A stretch of 64,000 nucleotides of DNA from Streptomyces sp. NBRC 109706 (GCF_000974485.1 NZ_BBOM01000013.1:1-64000); one strand, 5' to 3'; positions 7,603-16,381 are shown, counted from the stretch's first letter. Notes: generated by a model not told the origin, from the letters alone. Made by a program: numbers and translations.

Positions 7603-9197
7603 TCGGGGGTCTCCTTGGCTGCCGCGCGATGGGGATGGTCCGGTCGTGGGGTCCGGTCCCTTGGCCGGGGTCCGGCCGCTGGCCGGGATGGGGCCGGCGG
7701 GGGACGGCCGGCTCTTCGGGCCCGTCTCGGCGGCGGGCCAGGGGGCGTGCCCAGGGCGTCCAGTTGGTCGTCCGCCGGGCAACGGCCGTGCTCCGGGTAG
7801 CGGTTGGCGAACGAGGCGACGGCCTCCCTGAGGTGGCCGGCGCCGGGCAGGCGGGCCAGCGCCGCGTCGGCGGCGGCGAAACAGGCGCGGACGGCCGGGC
7901 CCAGCTCGGGATCGGCCGGACCGTGTCGGGCGGCGCGCAGCCAGAGGTCGAAGGCGGGCACCGCGTGGTTCGCGCCGCCCCGGATGAGCGGCTCGGTCGC
8001 GCGTCGTGCGGCCTCGGCGGCGATCGGATCGTCCAGCAGCACGCTGGTCACCGCCAGCGGCACGATCCAGTCATCCCCGGGTTGGGCATCGATCATCCGC
8101 AGTTCCCACCAGCCACGGGGGCGCACCGGTGGGAAGAGGGTGCTCAGGTGGTAGTCCAGATCGGCCAGGACGGGCGCGCGCCGGTCGGCGGTCGGCCCGC
8201 GCAACCAGGAGCGGAAGGAGCGATTGGGGGGCGCGACCCAGTTGGCGGGCGCCCCCCGGCGCACGCAGAGCAGCGACGCGTCCAGGGCGTAACGGGCCCA
8301 GGCCGCGCGCGGATCCTCGCCCTCCCCTACACCGCCGGAGCCGGGGGCGGGGTGGGCTTCGGGGGTGAACGGCCGGGTGCGGCCGGGGTCCAGGCGGGTC
8401 CACAGGGCCTGCCGGGTGGAGCGCCAGCCGGTCGGGCGGCCCCGCCAGACGGGGGAGTTGGCGAAGGCGGCGGTCAGGATCGGGCCCAGCCGGTGGGTCA
8501 GCGCCCAGCGGGCGCGATATCCGCTCGGGCCCCCGGAGTCGTCGCCGGCGTCCACGCTGATCTGCACGGAAGCGGTGGCCCGCATGATCAGCCGACCGCC
8601 CGGGCTCTGCCGGTCGAAGAAGCTTTCCATGGCCTGGTAGCGCGGGTGGTGCAGCACCCGGGGCGGGTCGCGGTAGGGGTCGAGCCCCAGGCCCGCGGCC
8701 TCAAGGCCGGCCGAGGCCAGCGCTTCGCGTAGCCGCGCCAGATCGGTTCCGGTCGCCTCGACGCAGGCGAGCAGCGAGGCCCCGGGCGCGCTGCTGATCT
8801 CCAGCTGACCGCCGGGCTCGCGGGTGAGCCGTCCACCGCCGGGGAGCACGGCGTCGCACGGAGGGTCGGCGGGCGGCGACGCGGTGTCGTGGAGCGGGGC
8901 GAGCGCGGCGCGCACCGCCTCGGCCGGCACCTCGGCGGCCGGATCGTCGACCCGGCGCACCAGCCACTCCAGCTCGACCCCGGTCCGGGCGGGAGCGCCC
9001 ACCCGGACGCAGCCACGGGCGACATGTTCCTCGGCGTCCCGCTCGCTCAGCGGCGACGCGTCGGGGGCGTCGGGGCTGTCGTCGGGAAACGTCTCCGGCG
9101 TGGTGGGTGGCGCGCCGCGGGGCGCGCGCGGGGTGGCCGCCCCGGGGCGCGAGGGACCCGACGGGGCCATATGTGGGCGAGACGCTTCCGACGCCAT
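7599..9197 (-). CDS. egtA: Glutamate-cysteine ligase of the ergothioneine pathway
   Basis: EgtA makes gamma-glutamylcysteine, the sulfur donor for EgtB. The 532-residue protein has the GCS2-type fold signatures GVELEWLV, the Gly-rich LPGGGRLTREPGGQLEISS, LDPYRDPPRVLHHPRYQAM and ATASVQISVD. The first 30 or so residues are Pro/Ala/Ser rich and unlikely to be structured; ATG 9197 is the longest start and the true start may be a little further in. The C-terminal 60 residues are Pro/Arg-rich low-complexity text, ending in the ATGA coupling to egtB. First gene of the egt run, 85 bp after an amidohydrolase gene. Confidence 0.9.
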   Translation of the reverse strand: MASEASRPHMAPSGPSRPGAATPRAPRGAPPTTPETFPDDSPDAPDASPLSERDAEEHVARGCVRVGAPARTGVELEWLVRRVDDPAAEVPAEAVRAALAPLHDTASPPADPPCDAVLPGGGRLTREPGGQLEISSAPGASLLACVEATGTDLARLREALASAGLEAAGLGLDPYRDPPRVLHHPRYQAMESFFDRQSPGGRLIMRATASVQISVDAGDDSGGPSGYRARWALTHRLGPILTAAFANSPVWRGRPTGWRSTRQALWTRLDPGRTRPFTPEAHPAPGSGGVGEGEDPRAAWARYALDASLLCVRRGAPANWVAPPNRSFRSWLRGPTADRRAPVLADLDYHLSTLFPPVRPRGWWELRMIDAQPGDDWIVPLAVTSVLLDDPIAAEAARRATEPLIRGGANHAVPAFDLWLRAARHGPADPELGPAVRACFAAADAALARLPGAGHLREAVASFANRYPEHGRCPADDQLDALGTPPGPPPRRARRAGRPPPAPSRPAAGPRPRDRTPRPDHPHRAAAKETPE

Positions 9198-9282
9198 CCC
9201 GGCCGCCCTCCTCTATCCCGTCTGCCCCCTTTGTCCGGGCAGTGGAATCACGGTAGGACGGCCGGGAGGGACCCGCCGGGCG

Positions 9283-10470
9283 CTATACCGCCAGTCGGCG
9301 CACGGCCAGCTCGGCGTAGAGCGCGGCGCCGTCGGCCAGCACCGACTCGTCGAAGGCGGCCAGCGGGGAGTGGTTGGCGGGCGCGACCTCGGGATCGACG
9401 CCCTCCGGCGTGGCACCGAGGAAGATCATCGCGCCCGGCACCTCGTCGATCACCCGGGAGAAGTCCTCAGCGCCGGTCAGCGGGTTCTCCAGGGGTGCGA
9501 AGCGCTCCTCCCCGATCGCCTCGCGGACGGTGTCGGCGGCGAACGCGACCTCCGCCGCGTCGTTGACCGTGACCGGGTACTGCTCGACGAAGCGGGCGTC
9601 CACCTCCAGTCCGTGCGCGGCGGCGATGCCCTCGCAGACGGTGACGACGCCCTCGCCGACCCGGGTTCTGGCCTCGCGCGAGAAGGTCCGCACCGTGGCG
9701 GCGAAGGTCGCGGTGTCGGGAATGATGTTGGTGGCGGTACCCGCGTGGAAACGACCGACCGTGAGCACCACCGGATCGAAAACGTCGAAGCTGCGACTGA
9801 TCCAGGTCTGGAGCGCGGTGACCATCTCGCAGGCGGCGGGTATCGGATCCTTGGCGCGATAGGGCGCCGAACCGTGGCCGCCGGCGCCGCGCACCGTCAC
9901 CTCAAGGACGCTGGAGGCCGCCAGGGCGGGGCCGCCACGGCCGGCGAAGACGCCGGCCGGCCAGGTGTGGGAGAGCACATGGAGCGCGTAGGCGGCGACC
10001 GGGCGCTCGCCGGTGGCGTCGAGCACACCCTCGTCCAGCATCTGGCCGGCGCCGTTGTATCCCTCCTCCCCTGGCTGAAACATCAACAGCACGTTTCCGG
10101 CCAGTTGGTCTCTGTGCGCGGCCAACAGCCGGGCCGCGCCGGCCAGCATGGTGGTGTGCAGGTCGTGACCGCAGGCGTGCATCCGCTCGGCCTCGGCGGC
10201 GAACGGCAGGCCCGTGCGCTCGGACACCGGCAGGGCGTCCATATCGCCCCGCAGCAGCACGGTGGGCCCCGGGCGGGCGCCGCGCAGCACCCCGGTGACC
10301 GAGGTCAGCCCCCGCCCCGTGCTGACCTCGATGGGCAGCCCTTCCAGCGCGGCCAGCACGGCCTCCTGGGTGCGGGGCAGTTGGAGCCCGATCTCGGGGA
10401 TCGTATGCAACCGGCGGCGGAGTTGGACGAGTTCGTCGCTCAGCGCCCTGGCGTCATCGAGAAGGTTCAT
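9283..10470 (-). CDS. M20D-family amidohydrolase (N-acyl amino acid hydrolase type)
   Basis: A 395-residue cytoplasmic metallo-amidohydrolase. Conserved pieces are RRRLHTIPEIG near the N-terminus, LRGDMDALPV, the metal-binding HACGHDLHT, QPGEEGYNGAG with the Glu pair, HVLSHTWPAG, the dimerisation-domain GAGGHGSAPYRAKDPI and TGAEDFS. Family members cleave N-acyl amino acids, indole-acetyl or hippuryl amides; the substrate here cannot be read. ATG 10470 is preceded by no strong Shine-Dalgarno sequence. It lies just upstream of egtA on the same strand and could be co-transcribed with the ergothioneine genes, though it has no known role there. Confidence 0.85.
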   Translation of the reverse strand: MNLLDDARALSDELVQLRRRLHTIPEIGLQLPRTQEAVLAALEGLPIEVSTGRGLTSVTGVLRGARPGPTVLLRGDMDALPVSERTGLPFAAEAERMHACGHDLHTTMLAGAARLLAAHRDQLAGNVLLMFQPGEEGYNGAGQMLDEGVLDATGERPVAAYALHVLSHTWPAGVFAGRGGPALAASSVLEVTVRGAGGHGSAPYRAKDPIPAACEMVTALQTWISRSFDVFDPVVLTVGRFHAGTATNIIPDTATFAATVRTFSREARTRVGEGVVTVCEGIAAAHGLEVDARFVEQYPVTVNDAAEVAFAADTVREAIGEERFAPLENPLTGAEDFSRVIDEVPGAMIFLGATPEGVDPEVAPANHSPLAAFDESVLADGAALYAELAVRRLAV

Positions 10471-10537
10471 CGTGAATATCTGCCCACATTGGCCGATTTC
10501 AGCCCTGTGGGCGGGAGTTATGGCCGGAAGCCCCAAG

Positions 10538-10563
10538 CCGGGGTCCCCTCCCGGGGTCCCCTC
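10538..10563. repeat. 13-bp perfect tandem duplication
   Basis: CCGGGGTCCCCTC occurs twice head to tail in the gap between the SEDS gene and the amidohydrolase. Each copy can also fold on itself (GGGG/CCCC), so the block may work as a terminator for the SEDS gene. Confidence 0.6.
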
Positions 10564-10610
10564 GCGGGCAGGCGAGGCATCCCGGCGCGAGGCCCCCGAG
10601 GGCCGGCCGG

Positions 10611-12092
10611 CTACAGCGGATCGGGCCGGGCCACGGCGGCCGGGAAGAGGATGGTCGCGTTGCCAGCCGGTTCGGTGGCGGCCCGCCCCGCCCGGTCGCT
10701 GACCCGGATCAGCAGCGCCACCAGCAGCCAGTTGGCCACCGTCGACGAACCGCCCTGGGCCAGGAACGGCAGCGCCTTGCCGGTCAGCGGGATCAGCCCG
10801 GTGACACCGCCGACCACCACGAAGACCTGCAGCGCGATCACCGAGGCGAGCCCGGCCGCCAGCAGCTTCCCGAACGGATCGGGCGTGGCGAGGCCGGCGC
10901 GGAAGCCGCGTTGGATCAGCAGGGCGTAGAGCAGCAGCACCAGCGTCACGCCCAGCAGCCCCAGCTCCTCGCCCACGGCGGTCAGGATGAAGTCGCTGCG
11001 CCCCGCGAAGCCGACCAGATAGGTGTGCCCCTGTCCGAGGCCGGTGCCGAGGAGATCGCCGGCACCGAAACTGAACAGCGCCTGGGCCGCCTGGTCCGAC
11101 ACAAAGCCCGCGGGCCGCTCGTCCTCGGGCAGAAACGCGACCATCGGGTCCAGCCAGATGCGGATCCGACCCTTGACATGCTCCTGGGTGGCCGAGACCA
11201 CGACCGTCCCCAACGCGGCCAACAACCCGCCGAACACCAGCCATCCGGGACGCCCGGTGGCGATGTAGAGCATCACCACGAAGACACCGAAGAAGATCAA
11301 CGAGGTGCCGAGGTCGCGTTCGTAGAAGAGAACCACCAGGCTGACGGCCCAGACCAGAAGCACCGGGCCCGCGTTCCGCCCACGCGGCAGGTCCAGGCCG
11401 AGCACCCTGCGCCCGGCCAGCGCCAGCGCGTCGCGGTTCGCCATCAGGTAGCTGGCGAAGAAGACAACGATCATGACCTTGACGAACTCGCCCGGTTGGA
11501 CGGAGAGCGACCCCACCACGATCCACCGCTTGGCACCGTAGACATCGGCGCCGAAGAGGGCGGGCGCCATCAGAAGCGCCATCGCCACGGTCATGCCGAG
11601 ATAGGTGTACCGCTGCAGCGCCCGGTGGTGGCGCAGGACCACCAATGTGCCGATCAGCAGGCCGACGCCCACCACCGTCCAGAGCACCTGGTCCGAGGCG
11701 ACCGGGGCGGACTGGTAGTCGGTCTCCGGGAAGTGCGTCGCATAGGCGTGGTCAAGCCGGTCGATCAGCACCAGGCCGAGGCCGGTGAGCAGCACGGTGA
11801 CGGGCAGGATCAGCGGGTCGGCGAAGCGGGCGTACCGTCGCACCACCAGATGCGCGGCCAACGCCAGCGCGCCCAGGCCGGCGGTGTGGGCGAGGAGTCC
11901 GGGCGGCGGGCGATCCAGCACGGTCAGGCCGACGATGGTGTGGCCCGAGGCGACGATCGCGACGGCGAAGATCACCAGGGCGAGTTCGAGATTGCGCCGG
12001 CGCGCGGTCCAGGCGCGCACGCCGGGCGACTCGACGGGGCGCCCCCAGCCCCGCCGACGGGAGCCCGTGGCCCCCGCGCTGTCTCTGCCCAT
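10611..12092 (-). CDS. SEDS-family membrane protein (FtsW/RodA type)
   Basis: A polytopic membrane protein of about 493 residues with ten or more hydrophobic helices and the SEDS signatures GAKRWIVVGSLSVQPGEFVK, FYERDLGTSLIFFG and GLIPLTGKALPFLAQGGSS. SEDS proteins are peptidoglycan glycosyltransferases working with a class B penicillin-binding protein in elongation, septation or sporulation. No PBP gene adjoins it here, unlike the usual rodA-pbp or ftsW layouts. ATG 12092 is chosen because the basic N-terminus (GSRRRGWGR) leads into the first helix; 17 more residues are possible upstream. It may equally be an FtsW-like or sporulation paralogue. Confidence 0.85.
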   Translation of the reverse strand: MGRDSAGATGSRRRGWGRPVESPGVRAWTARRRNLELALVIFAVAIVASGHTIVGLTVLDRPPPGLLAHTAGLGALALAAHLVVRRYARFADPLILPVTVLLTGLGLVLIDRLDHAYATHFPETDYQSAPVASDQVLWTVVGVGLLIGTLVVLRHHRALQRYTYLGMTVAMALLMAPALFGADVYGAKRWIVVGSLSVQPGEFVKVMIVVFFASYLMANRDALALAGRRVLGLDLPRGRNAGPVLLVWAVSLVVLFYERDLGTSLIFFGVFVVMLYIATGRPGWLVFGGLLAALGTVVVSATQEHVKGRIRIWLDPMVAFLPEDERPAGFVSDQAAQALFSFGAGDLLGTGLGQGHTYLVGFAGRSDFILTAVGEELGLLGVTLVLLLYALLIQRGFRAGLATPDPFGKLLAAGLASVIALQVFVVVGGVTGLIPLTGKALPFLAQGGSSTVANWLLVALLIRVSDRAGRAATEPAGNATILFPAAVARPDPL

Positions 12093-12516
12093 CCCATCCC
12101 CACCCCCGTGTCGGTCCGCGCGCCGGTGTGGCCTTCCACACACGCCGCGACGGCCGGTGGAAGACCGGCCGTCGCGGCGGAAGCGGCGCGCGCCGTCCGC
12201 AACCTACCCATGCGGCGCGAACGCCGCACCCGCGCACCCACTGGGCCGAACGGGTGAGGCGACGGGGAGGATCCCGCGCGCGGGAAGGGTGCGGCGGCCG
12301 CGTTCGTTGAAACGGGAGACCCCGTCGGACAAACCGCGTGGCCTCCGGGCGGTAGGGGCATGGCGTCCTACAGCCCGGGGTACCCGAACGCAACTATCGC
12401 TTGCTTTTGTTCGTCTTCAGGGGTGTGGAGGGGATGACGCACACGGCCCGATCCGGCCATGCCGGTATCTGTGGCCGGGCAGGGTACTCCATCGGCGAGA
12501 AAAAGATGCACCGGTT
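12093..12516. other. Long gap between the SEDS gene and the hrdD promoter
   Basis: No convincing gene is present: short open stretches lack good starts and codon bias. The left part must hold the promoter of the SEDS gene (minus strand). Near 12377-12413 there is comparatively AT-rich DNA with partial dyad symmetry (CGAACGCAA then TTGCTTTTGTTCG), a possible second hrdD promoter or operator. Confidence 0.4.
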
Positions 12517-12544
12517 GGGAATTCTGTCCGGATTCCCGTCGTTA
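12517..12544 (+). promoter_or_regulatory. Sigma-R / sigma-E type promoter of hrdD
   Basis: GGGAAT (12517-12522) is separated by exactly 18 bp from GTTA (12541-12544), the consensus of sigma-R (GGGAAT-N18-GTT); read one step differently, GGAATT-N16-CGTT also fits sigma-E. hrdD of S. coelicolor is, to my knowledge, a target of both ECF sigma factors. The transcript would start near 12550, giving a leader of about 100 nt. Confidence 0.75.
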
Positions 12545-12647
12545 GATCGTTACGGGCTCGGGAGGCAAGGGGGCATCCCGGTCCGGTCCGAGGAGGACCT
12601 TGTGTGATCGCCCAGATCACCTCTGATCAATTCGCAAGGGAGCACGT

Positions 12648-13658
12648 ATGGCAACCCGTGCCGTCGCCCGGCGTCAGGACACCGATGACAGTGTCGCGAC
12701 GGGCAGTGTCCGGTCCAGCGCGAGCAGCGATGCCACGGAGCGCGACCTGGTCGGAATGTATCTCGACGAGATAGCCCGCACTCCGCTGCTCGACGCGGCG
12801 CAGGAGGTCGAGCTGTCCCTCGCCATCGAGGCGGGGCTGTACGCGGAGCGCCTGCTCAACGAGCAGGAGGAGCCGGTGGCCGAAGGGCCCTCGGGCTCGG
12901 CCTCGCGGGCGGAGCTCGCGGCGCTGGTCGCCGAGGGCGACCGCGCCAAGGACAGCTTCATCCGGTCCAACCTGCGTCTCGTGGTCGCCGTGGCACGCCG
13001 ATACCCGCGCAGTGGGCTGCCGTTGCTCGATCTCATCCAGGAGGGCAACGCCGGCCTCGTGCGGGCCGTGGAGAAGTTCGACTACACCAAGGGCTTCAAG
13101 TTCTCGACCTATGCCACCTGGTGGATCAGGCAGGCCATCACCCGATCGATAGCCGACCAGTCGCGCACCATCCGGCTACCGGTGCATCTGGTCGAGGAGC
13201 TGGGCCGGATCCGTCGTGTGCAGCGGGAGTTCAACCGCGAGCACGGTCGCGAGCCGGAGCCGGCCGAGGTCTCGGCCGAGCTGGGCTCCACGCCGGAGCG
13301 CGTGCAGGACGTACTGGACTGGGCGCGTGACCCGGTCAGCCTGAACATGGCGGTGGACGACGAGGGCGAGACCCAGTTCGGGGATCTGCTGGAGGACACC
13401 TCGGCGGCCTCACCCGAGCAGTCGGTGCTGGTGATGATGCGCCGGGAGGGCCTTGAGGACCTCATCGGGCGGCTCGACCAGCGCACCGCGGCCATCATCA
13501 AGGCGCGCTACGGCATCGAGGACGGGCGTGAGCGCACGCTCACCGAGGTGGGCAAGCAGCACGGCCTGACGAGGGAGCGCATCCGGCAGATCGAGAAGCA
13601 CGCGCTGCTCGAACTGAAGAAGATGGCGAACGACTCCGGCTTCGACGCGGCGGCCTGA
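12648..13658 (+). CDS. hrdD: Group 2 RNA polymerase sigma factor, HrdD-like
   Basis: A 336-residue sigma-70 factor. Region 1.2/2 contains DLVGMYLDEIARTPLLDAAQEVELS, then the core-binding and -10-recognition block (NLRLVVAVARRYPRSGLPLLDLIQEGNAGL, FSTYATWWIRQAI), region 3 and a C-terminal region 4 helix-turn-helix (LTEVGKQHGLTRERIRQIEKHA). It lacks the long N-terminal extension of the principal factor HrdB, so it is a dispensable group 2 factor. Length and N-terminus match what I recall of HrdD, and a TetR gene next to it also fits that locus. ATG 12648 has AAGGGAG upstream. Expression probably responds to thiol or envelope stress through the promoter at 12517. Confidence 0.85.
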   Translation: MATRAVARRQDTDDSVATGSVRSSASSDATERDLVGMYLDEIARTPLLDAAQEVELSLAIEAGLYAERLLNEQEEPVAEGPSGSASRAELAALVAEGDRAKDSFIRSNLRLVVAVARRYPRSGLPLLDLIQEGNAGLVRAVEKFDYTKGFKFSTYATWWIRQAITRSIADQSRTIRLPVHLVEELGRIRRVQREFNREHGREPEPAEVSAELGSTPERVQDVLDWARDPVSLNMAVDDEGETQFGDLLEDTSAASPEQSVLVMMRREGLEDLIGRLDQRTAAIIKARYGIEDGRERTLTEVGKQHGLTRERIRQIEKHALLELKKMANDSGFDAAA

Positions 13659-13772
13659 GCCGCCCCGTCCGGCCGGGCCCTTTGCCACAGCCACCGCGAC
13701 CGCGTCCGCCACCACCGGCGACTGGACGCGACGACCAACCGAACACCACGAGTCCCGGCATCACCACTCAAC

Positions 13773-13798
13773 GGCCCCGGCGCCCAGGCGCCGGGGCC
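13773..13798. terminator. GC-rich hairpin downstream of hrdD
   Basis: GGCCCCGGCGCC and GGCGCCGGGGCC pair perfectly over 12 bp around a 2-nt loop, 115 bp after the hrdD stop. No T run follows, as is common in Streptomyces. Confidence 0.7.
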
Positions 13799-13800
13799 GA

Positions 13801-13833
13801 GTTCCGTCTGCGTTCTGTCCGCGTTCTGTCCGC
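13801..13833. repeat. Three 11-bp direct repeats upstream of tetR
   Basis: The 11-bp unit GTTCTGTCCGC is repeated perfectly at 13812-13822 and 13823-13833, with a slightly changed copy (GTTCCGTCTGC) at 13801-13811. Direct repeats with one-helix-turn spacing are the operator form used by SARP regulators and by PhoP (PHO box). It lies between the hrdD terminator and the TetR operator. Confidence 0.65.
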
Positions 13834-13851
13834 GCCACCCGACGAGGCGGC

Positions 13852-13873
13852 AAGTGTGACCGTGCACACACTT
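13852..13873. promoter_or_regulatory. Probable TetR operator
   Basis: AAGTGTG at 13852-13858 and CACACTT at 13867-13873 form a perfect inverted repeat separated by 8 bp, a form typical of TetR-family operators. It is 100 bp upstream of the TetR start and suggests autoregulation. Confidence 0.55.
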
Positions 13874-13974
13874 CTTGCCGAAATAAGTGGGGAGCCACTG
13901 CCCGTTTAAGCCTGAGTCCGATCAAGCGGGGAGGCTTTCCCCGGTTGTTGAGTCTCACGCAGCGAGGGATCCTC

Positions 13975-14631
13975 ATGAGCCAGTCCACGACTGCCGCGCG
14001 AGGCGGAGCGCGCGCTCCGCTGCGCGCCGACGCCGCGCGCAACCGGGAGCGCATCCTGGGCGCGGCGCGCGAGGCGGTGGTGGAGCACGGGCCCGAGGTC
14101 GCCCTGGACGAAATCGCTCGACGGGCCGGAGTGGGCAATGCCACCCTGTACCGGCACTTTCCCGACCGGCAGTCTCTGCTGCTCCAGATGCTGATCTTTG
14201 TCAGCGACCGGATCACCGAGCGCGCCAGACAGGCTCTGGAGGCCGAGCGTGACCCCTTCGAGGCGCTGAGCCGGCTGGTCCTCGATTCGGCCGAGGAACG
14301 AGTCGGCGGCCTGTGCCATCTGCTCGGGGTCGGCGCCGAGGGGGAGAACCCGGAGCTGGCCGCCAGCCGGCACCGAGCCCTCGACATCACCGAACAACTG
14401 CTGGCACGGGCACACGCCTCGGGCCAGCTGCGCACCGACGTGGGCGCGGGAGACCTGCTGATCGCCGTCAGCCGGCTCACGCTCTCCGTGCCGGGCAGCC
14501 CGTGCTCCGACGACGTCGACCTGTCCCGCCGCCATCTCCAGATCTTCCTGGACGGCCTGCGGACTCCCTCACGCAGTGAACTCGCCGGAGGGGCCCTGCG
14601 ATTGGCGGATCTCAAGGAGGAGATCCGCTGA
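13975..14631 (+). CDS. TetR-family transcriptional repressor
   Basis: A 218-residue regulator. The N-terminal helix-turn-helix domain reads RERILGAAREAVVEHGPEVALDEIARRAGVGNATLYRHFPDRQSLL in family style (about residues 22-67), and the rest is a helical ligand-binding domain. ATG 13975 is preferred over the in-frame start at 13945 because the GAGGGA sequence lies 8 nt upstream of it. The gene is followed by an MFS drug exporter on the same strand, which it probably represses until an exported compound binds. Operator candidates lie upstream of both genes. The position next to hrdD agrees with the S. coelicolor TetR regulator described beside hrdD, but I infer this only from memory of gene order. 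Confidence 0.9.
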   Translation: MSQSTTAARGGARAPLRADAARNRERILGAAREAVVEHGPEVALDEIARRAGVGNATLYRHFPDRQSLLLQMLIFVSDRITERARQALEAERDPFEALSRLVLDSAEERVGGLCHLLGVGAEGENPELAASRHRALDITEQLLARAHASGQLRTDVGAGDLLIAVSRLTLSVPGSPCSDDVDLSRRHLQIFLDGLRTPSRSELAGGALRLADLKEEIR

Positions 14632-14648
14632 GCTCCTCCCGGCTGGCG

Positions 14649-14662
14649 ACTCAGCGCTGAGT
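14649..14662. promoter_or_regulatory. 14-bp perfect palindrome ahead of the MFS gene
   Basis: ACTCAGCGCTGAGT is a perfect palindrome 18 bp after the tetR stop and 123 bp before the exporter start. It may be an operator for the MFS gene or a weak terminator; its sequence differs from the tetR-side repeat, so the same protein may not bind both. Confidence 0.4.
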
Positions 14663-14784
14663 TTCCGCGCGACGCCGGGTCCATCTCATCGGCTTCATCA
14701 CCGAGTCGGGCGGGCCGGATGCCCGACCGTGGGCTTCCCCTTCCCAAACTTCGCCCCTTATCTCCCTTATGAGGTAGAAACTCC

Positions 14785-16314
14785 ATGCCACCCGACACCA
14801 CCGTGCGCCCGACGCCGATCGGCGCCAATCCCAGGCGCTGGCAGGCTCTTTTCTTCATCGCGCTGGCGCAACTGATGGTCGTGCTCGACGGCACGATCGT
14901 GAATATCGCGCTGCCCACCGCCCAGGAGGACCTGGGCATCTCGGCGGGCGACCGCCAGTGGGTGATCACCGCCTATGCCCTGGCCTTCGGTGGTCTGCTG
15001 CTCTTCGGCGGACGCATCTCCGACATCTGGGGCCGGCAGCGGACCTTCATCCTGGGCCTCGTCGGCTTCGCGTTCGCCTCCGGCCTCGGCGGAGCGGCGC
15101 AGAACCAGCTGATGATGTTCGGCGCCCGGGCCCTGCAGGGGGTCTTCGGCGCCCTGCTCGCCCCCGCGGCACTGGCCCTGCTCACGGTCATGTTCACCGA
15201 CGTCAAGGAACGCGCGAAGGCGTTCGGCATCTTCGGTGCCATCGCGGGTGCGGGCGCCGCTGTGGGCCTGCTGCTCGGCGGCGTGCTCACCAGCTACCTG
15301 GACTGGCGCTGGACCTTCTATGTGAACGTGCCCTTCGCCGTGGTCGCCGTGATCGGCGCCATCCTGGTGATCCGCGAGCCGGACGAGGCGCGCAACCGCT
15401 CCCCGCTGGACGTGCCAGGTGTGCTGTTGGCCACACTCGGTCTGGTGGCCCTGGTCTACGGCTTCAGCCGGGCCGAGCACCAGGACTGGACCGAGACCTG
15501 GGTGGTCGCCAGCTTTGTGGCCTCCGCGGCGCTGTTGATCTCCTTCGTGTTGGTGGAGAGCCGGGTCAAGCACCCGCTGCTGCCGCTGCGCGTGATCGCC
15601 GACCGCAACCGGGGCGGCACCTATCTGGCGTTCGCGCTCGCCGTGATCGCGATGTTCGGGCTCTTCCTGTTCCTGACGCTGTACCTCCAGATCGTTCGGG
15701 AGTACTCGCCGGTCCGGACCGGCGTCGCCTTCCTGCCGATGGTCGCCGGCATGATCATCGGGTCCACGCAGATAGCTCCCCGGCTGGCCACCCGGGTGGC
15801 GCCGCGCTTCCTGATGGGGCCCGGCCTGTTCGTGGCCTCGCTCGGCATGCTCTGGCTGACCCAGCTGGAGGTGGACTCCTCCTATGTGGCGGTGATCCTG
15901 CCCGGACAGGTGCTGCTCGGCCTCGGCATGGGAACGGCCTTCATGGCGGGGATGAGCCTGGCGACCTCCGGTGTGCGGCCCACCGACGCCGGGGTCGCCT
16001 CGGCGATGGTCAACACCGCACAGCAGATCGGCGGGGCGGTCGGCACCGCGCTGCTGAACACCATCGCCGCGAGCGCCACCACCAGCTATCTGGCCTCCCG
16101 CCTGCAGGACGCGACCACGGAGGACGCCCAACTGCGACTGCACCTGGCGTCCGAGGTGCACGGCTACAGCGTGGCCATCTGGTGGGGCTTCGCCATCATC
16201 GCGGCGGCGTCGGTGATCGCGTTCCTGCTGATCAACGCGGAGCGCGGCGGCGCGCTCGGCAAGACCGACAGCCAGGAGGCCGGGGACCAACCGGCTCCGG
16301 TGCTCGTGCACTGA
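14785..16314 (+). CDS. MFS efflux transporter, DHA2 (EmrB/QacA) type
   Basis: A 509-residue exporter with about 14 transmembrane helices. Drug:proton antiporter signatures include LAQLMVVLDGTIVNIALP in helix 1 (motif D1), GGRISDIWGRQR in the loop after helix 2 (motif A) and GAIAGAGAAVGLLLGG in helix 5 (motif C, specific to exporters). It uses the proton gradient to expel a toxic or antibiotic-like compound, not identifiable here. ATG 14785 is preceded by GAGG. The TetR gene just upstream is its likely repressor. A hairpin at 16349 ends the transcript. Confidence 0.9.
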   Translation: MPPDTTVRPTPIGANPRRWQALFFIALAQLMVVLDGTIVNIALPTAQEDLGISAGDRQWVITAYALAFGGLLLFGGRISDIWGRQRTFILGLVGFAFASGLGGAAQNQLMMFGARALQGVFGALLAPAALALLTVMFTDVKERAKAFGIFGAIAGAGAAVGLLLGGVLTSYLDWRWTFYVNVPFAVVAVIGAILVIREPDEARNRSPLDVPGVLLATLGLVALVYGFSRAEHQDWTETWVVASFVASAALLISFVLVESRVKHPLLPLRVIADRNRGGTYLAFALAVIAMFGLFLFLTLYLQIVREYSPVRTGVAFLPMVAGMIIGSTQIAPRLATRVAPRFLMGPGLFVASLGMLWLTQLEVDSSYVAVILPGQVLLGLGMGTAFMAGMSLATSGVRPTDAGVASAMVNTAQQIGGAVGTALLNTIAASATTSYLASRLQDATTEDAQLRLHLASEVHGYSVAIWWGFAIIAAASVIAFLLINAERGGALGKTDSQEAGDQPAPVLVH

Positions 16315-16348
16315 CGCGGAACAACCCACCCGGCACCCGCCGGGCGCC

Positions 16349-16381
16349 GGCCCCACGACCGACTCTCGGCCGTGGGGCCGA
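16349..16381 (+). terminator. Hairpin after the MFS gene
   Basis: CGGCCCCACG (16349-16358) pairs perfectly with CGTGGGGCCG (16372-16381), with a further CCGA/TCGG pairing inside the loop. It lies 35 bp after the exporter stop. Confidence 0.7.

Noticed and set aside
12401..12607. Plus-strand 68-codon frame in the hrdD upstream region
   Set aside because: It overlaps the sigma-R-like promoter, lacks a ribosome binding site and has un-streptomycete codon usage.
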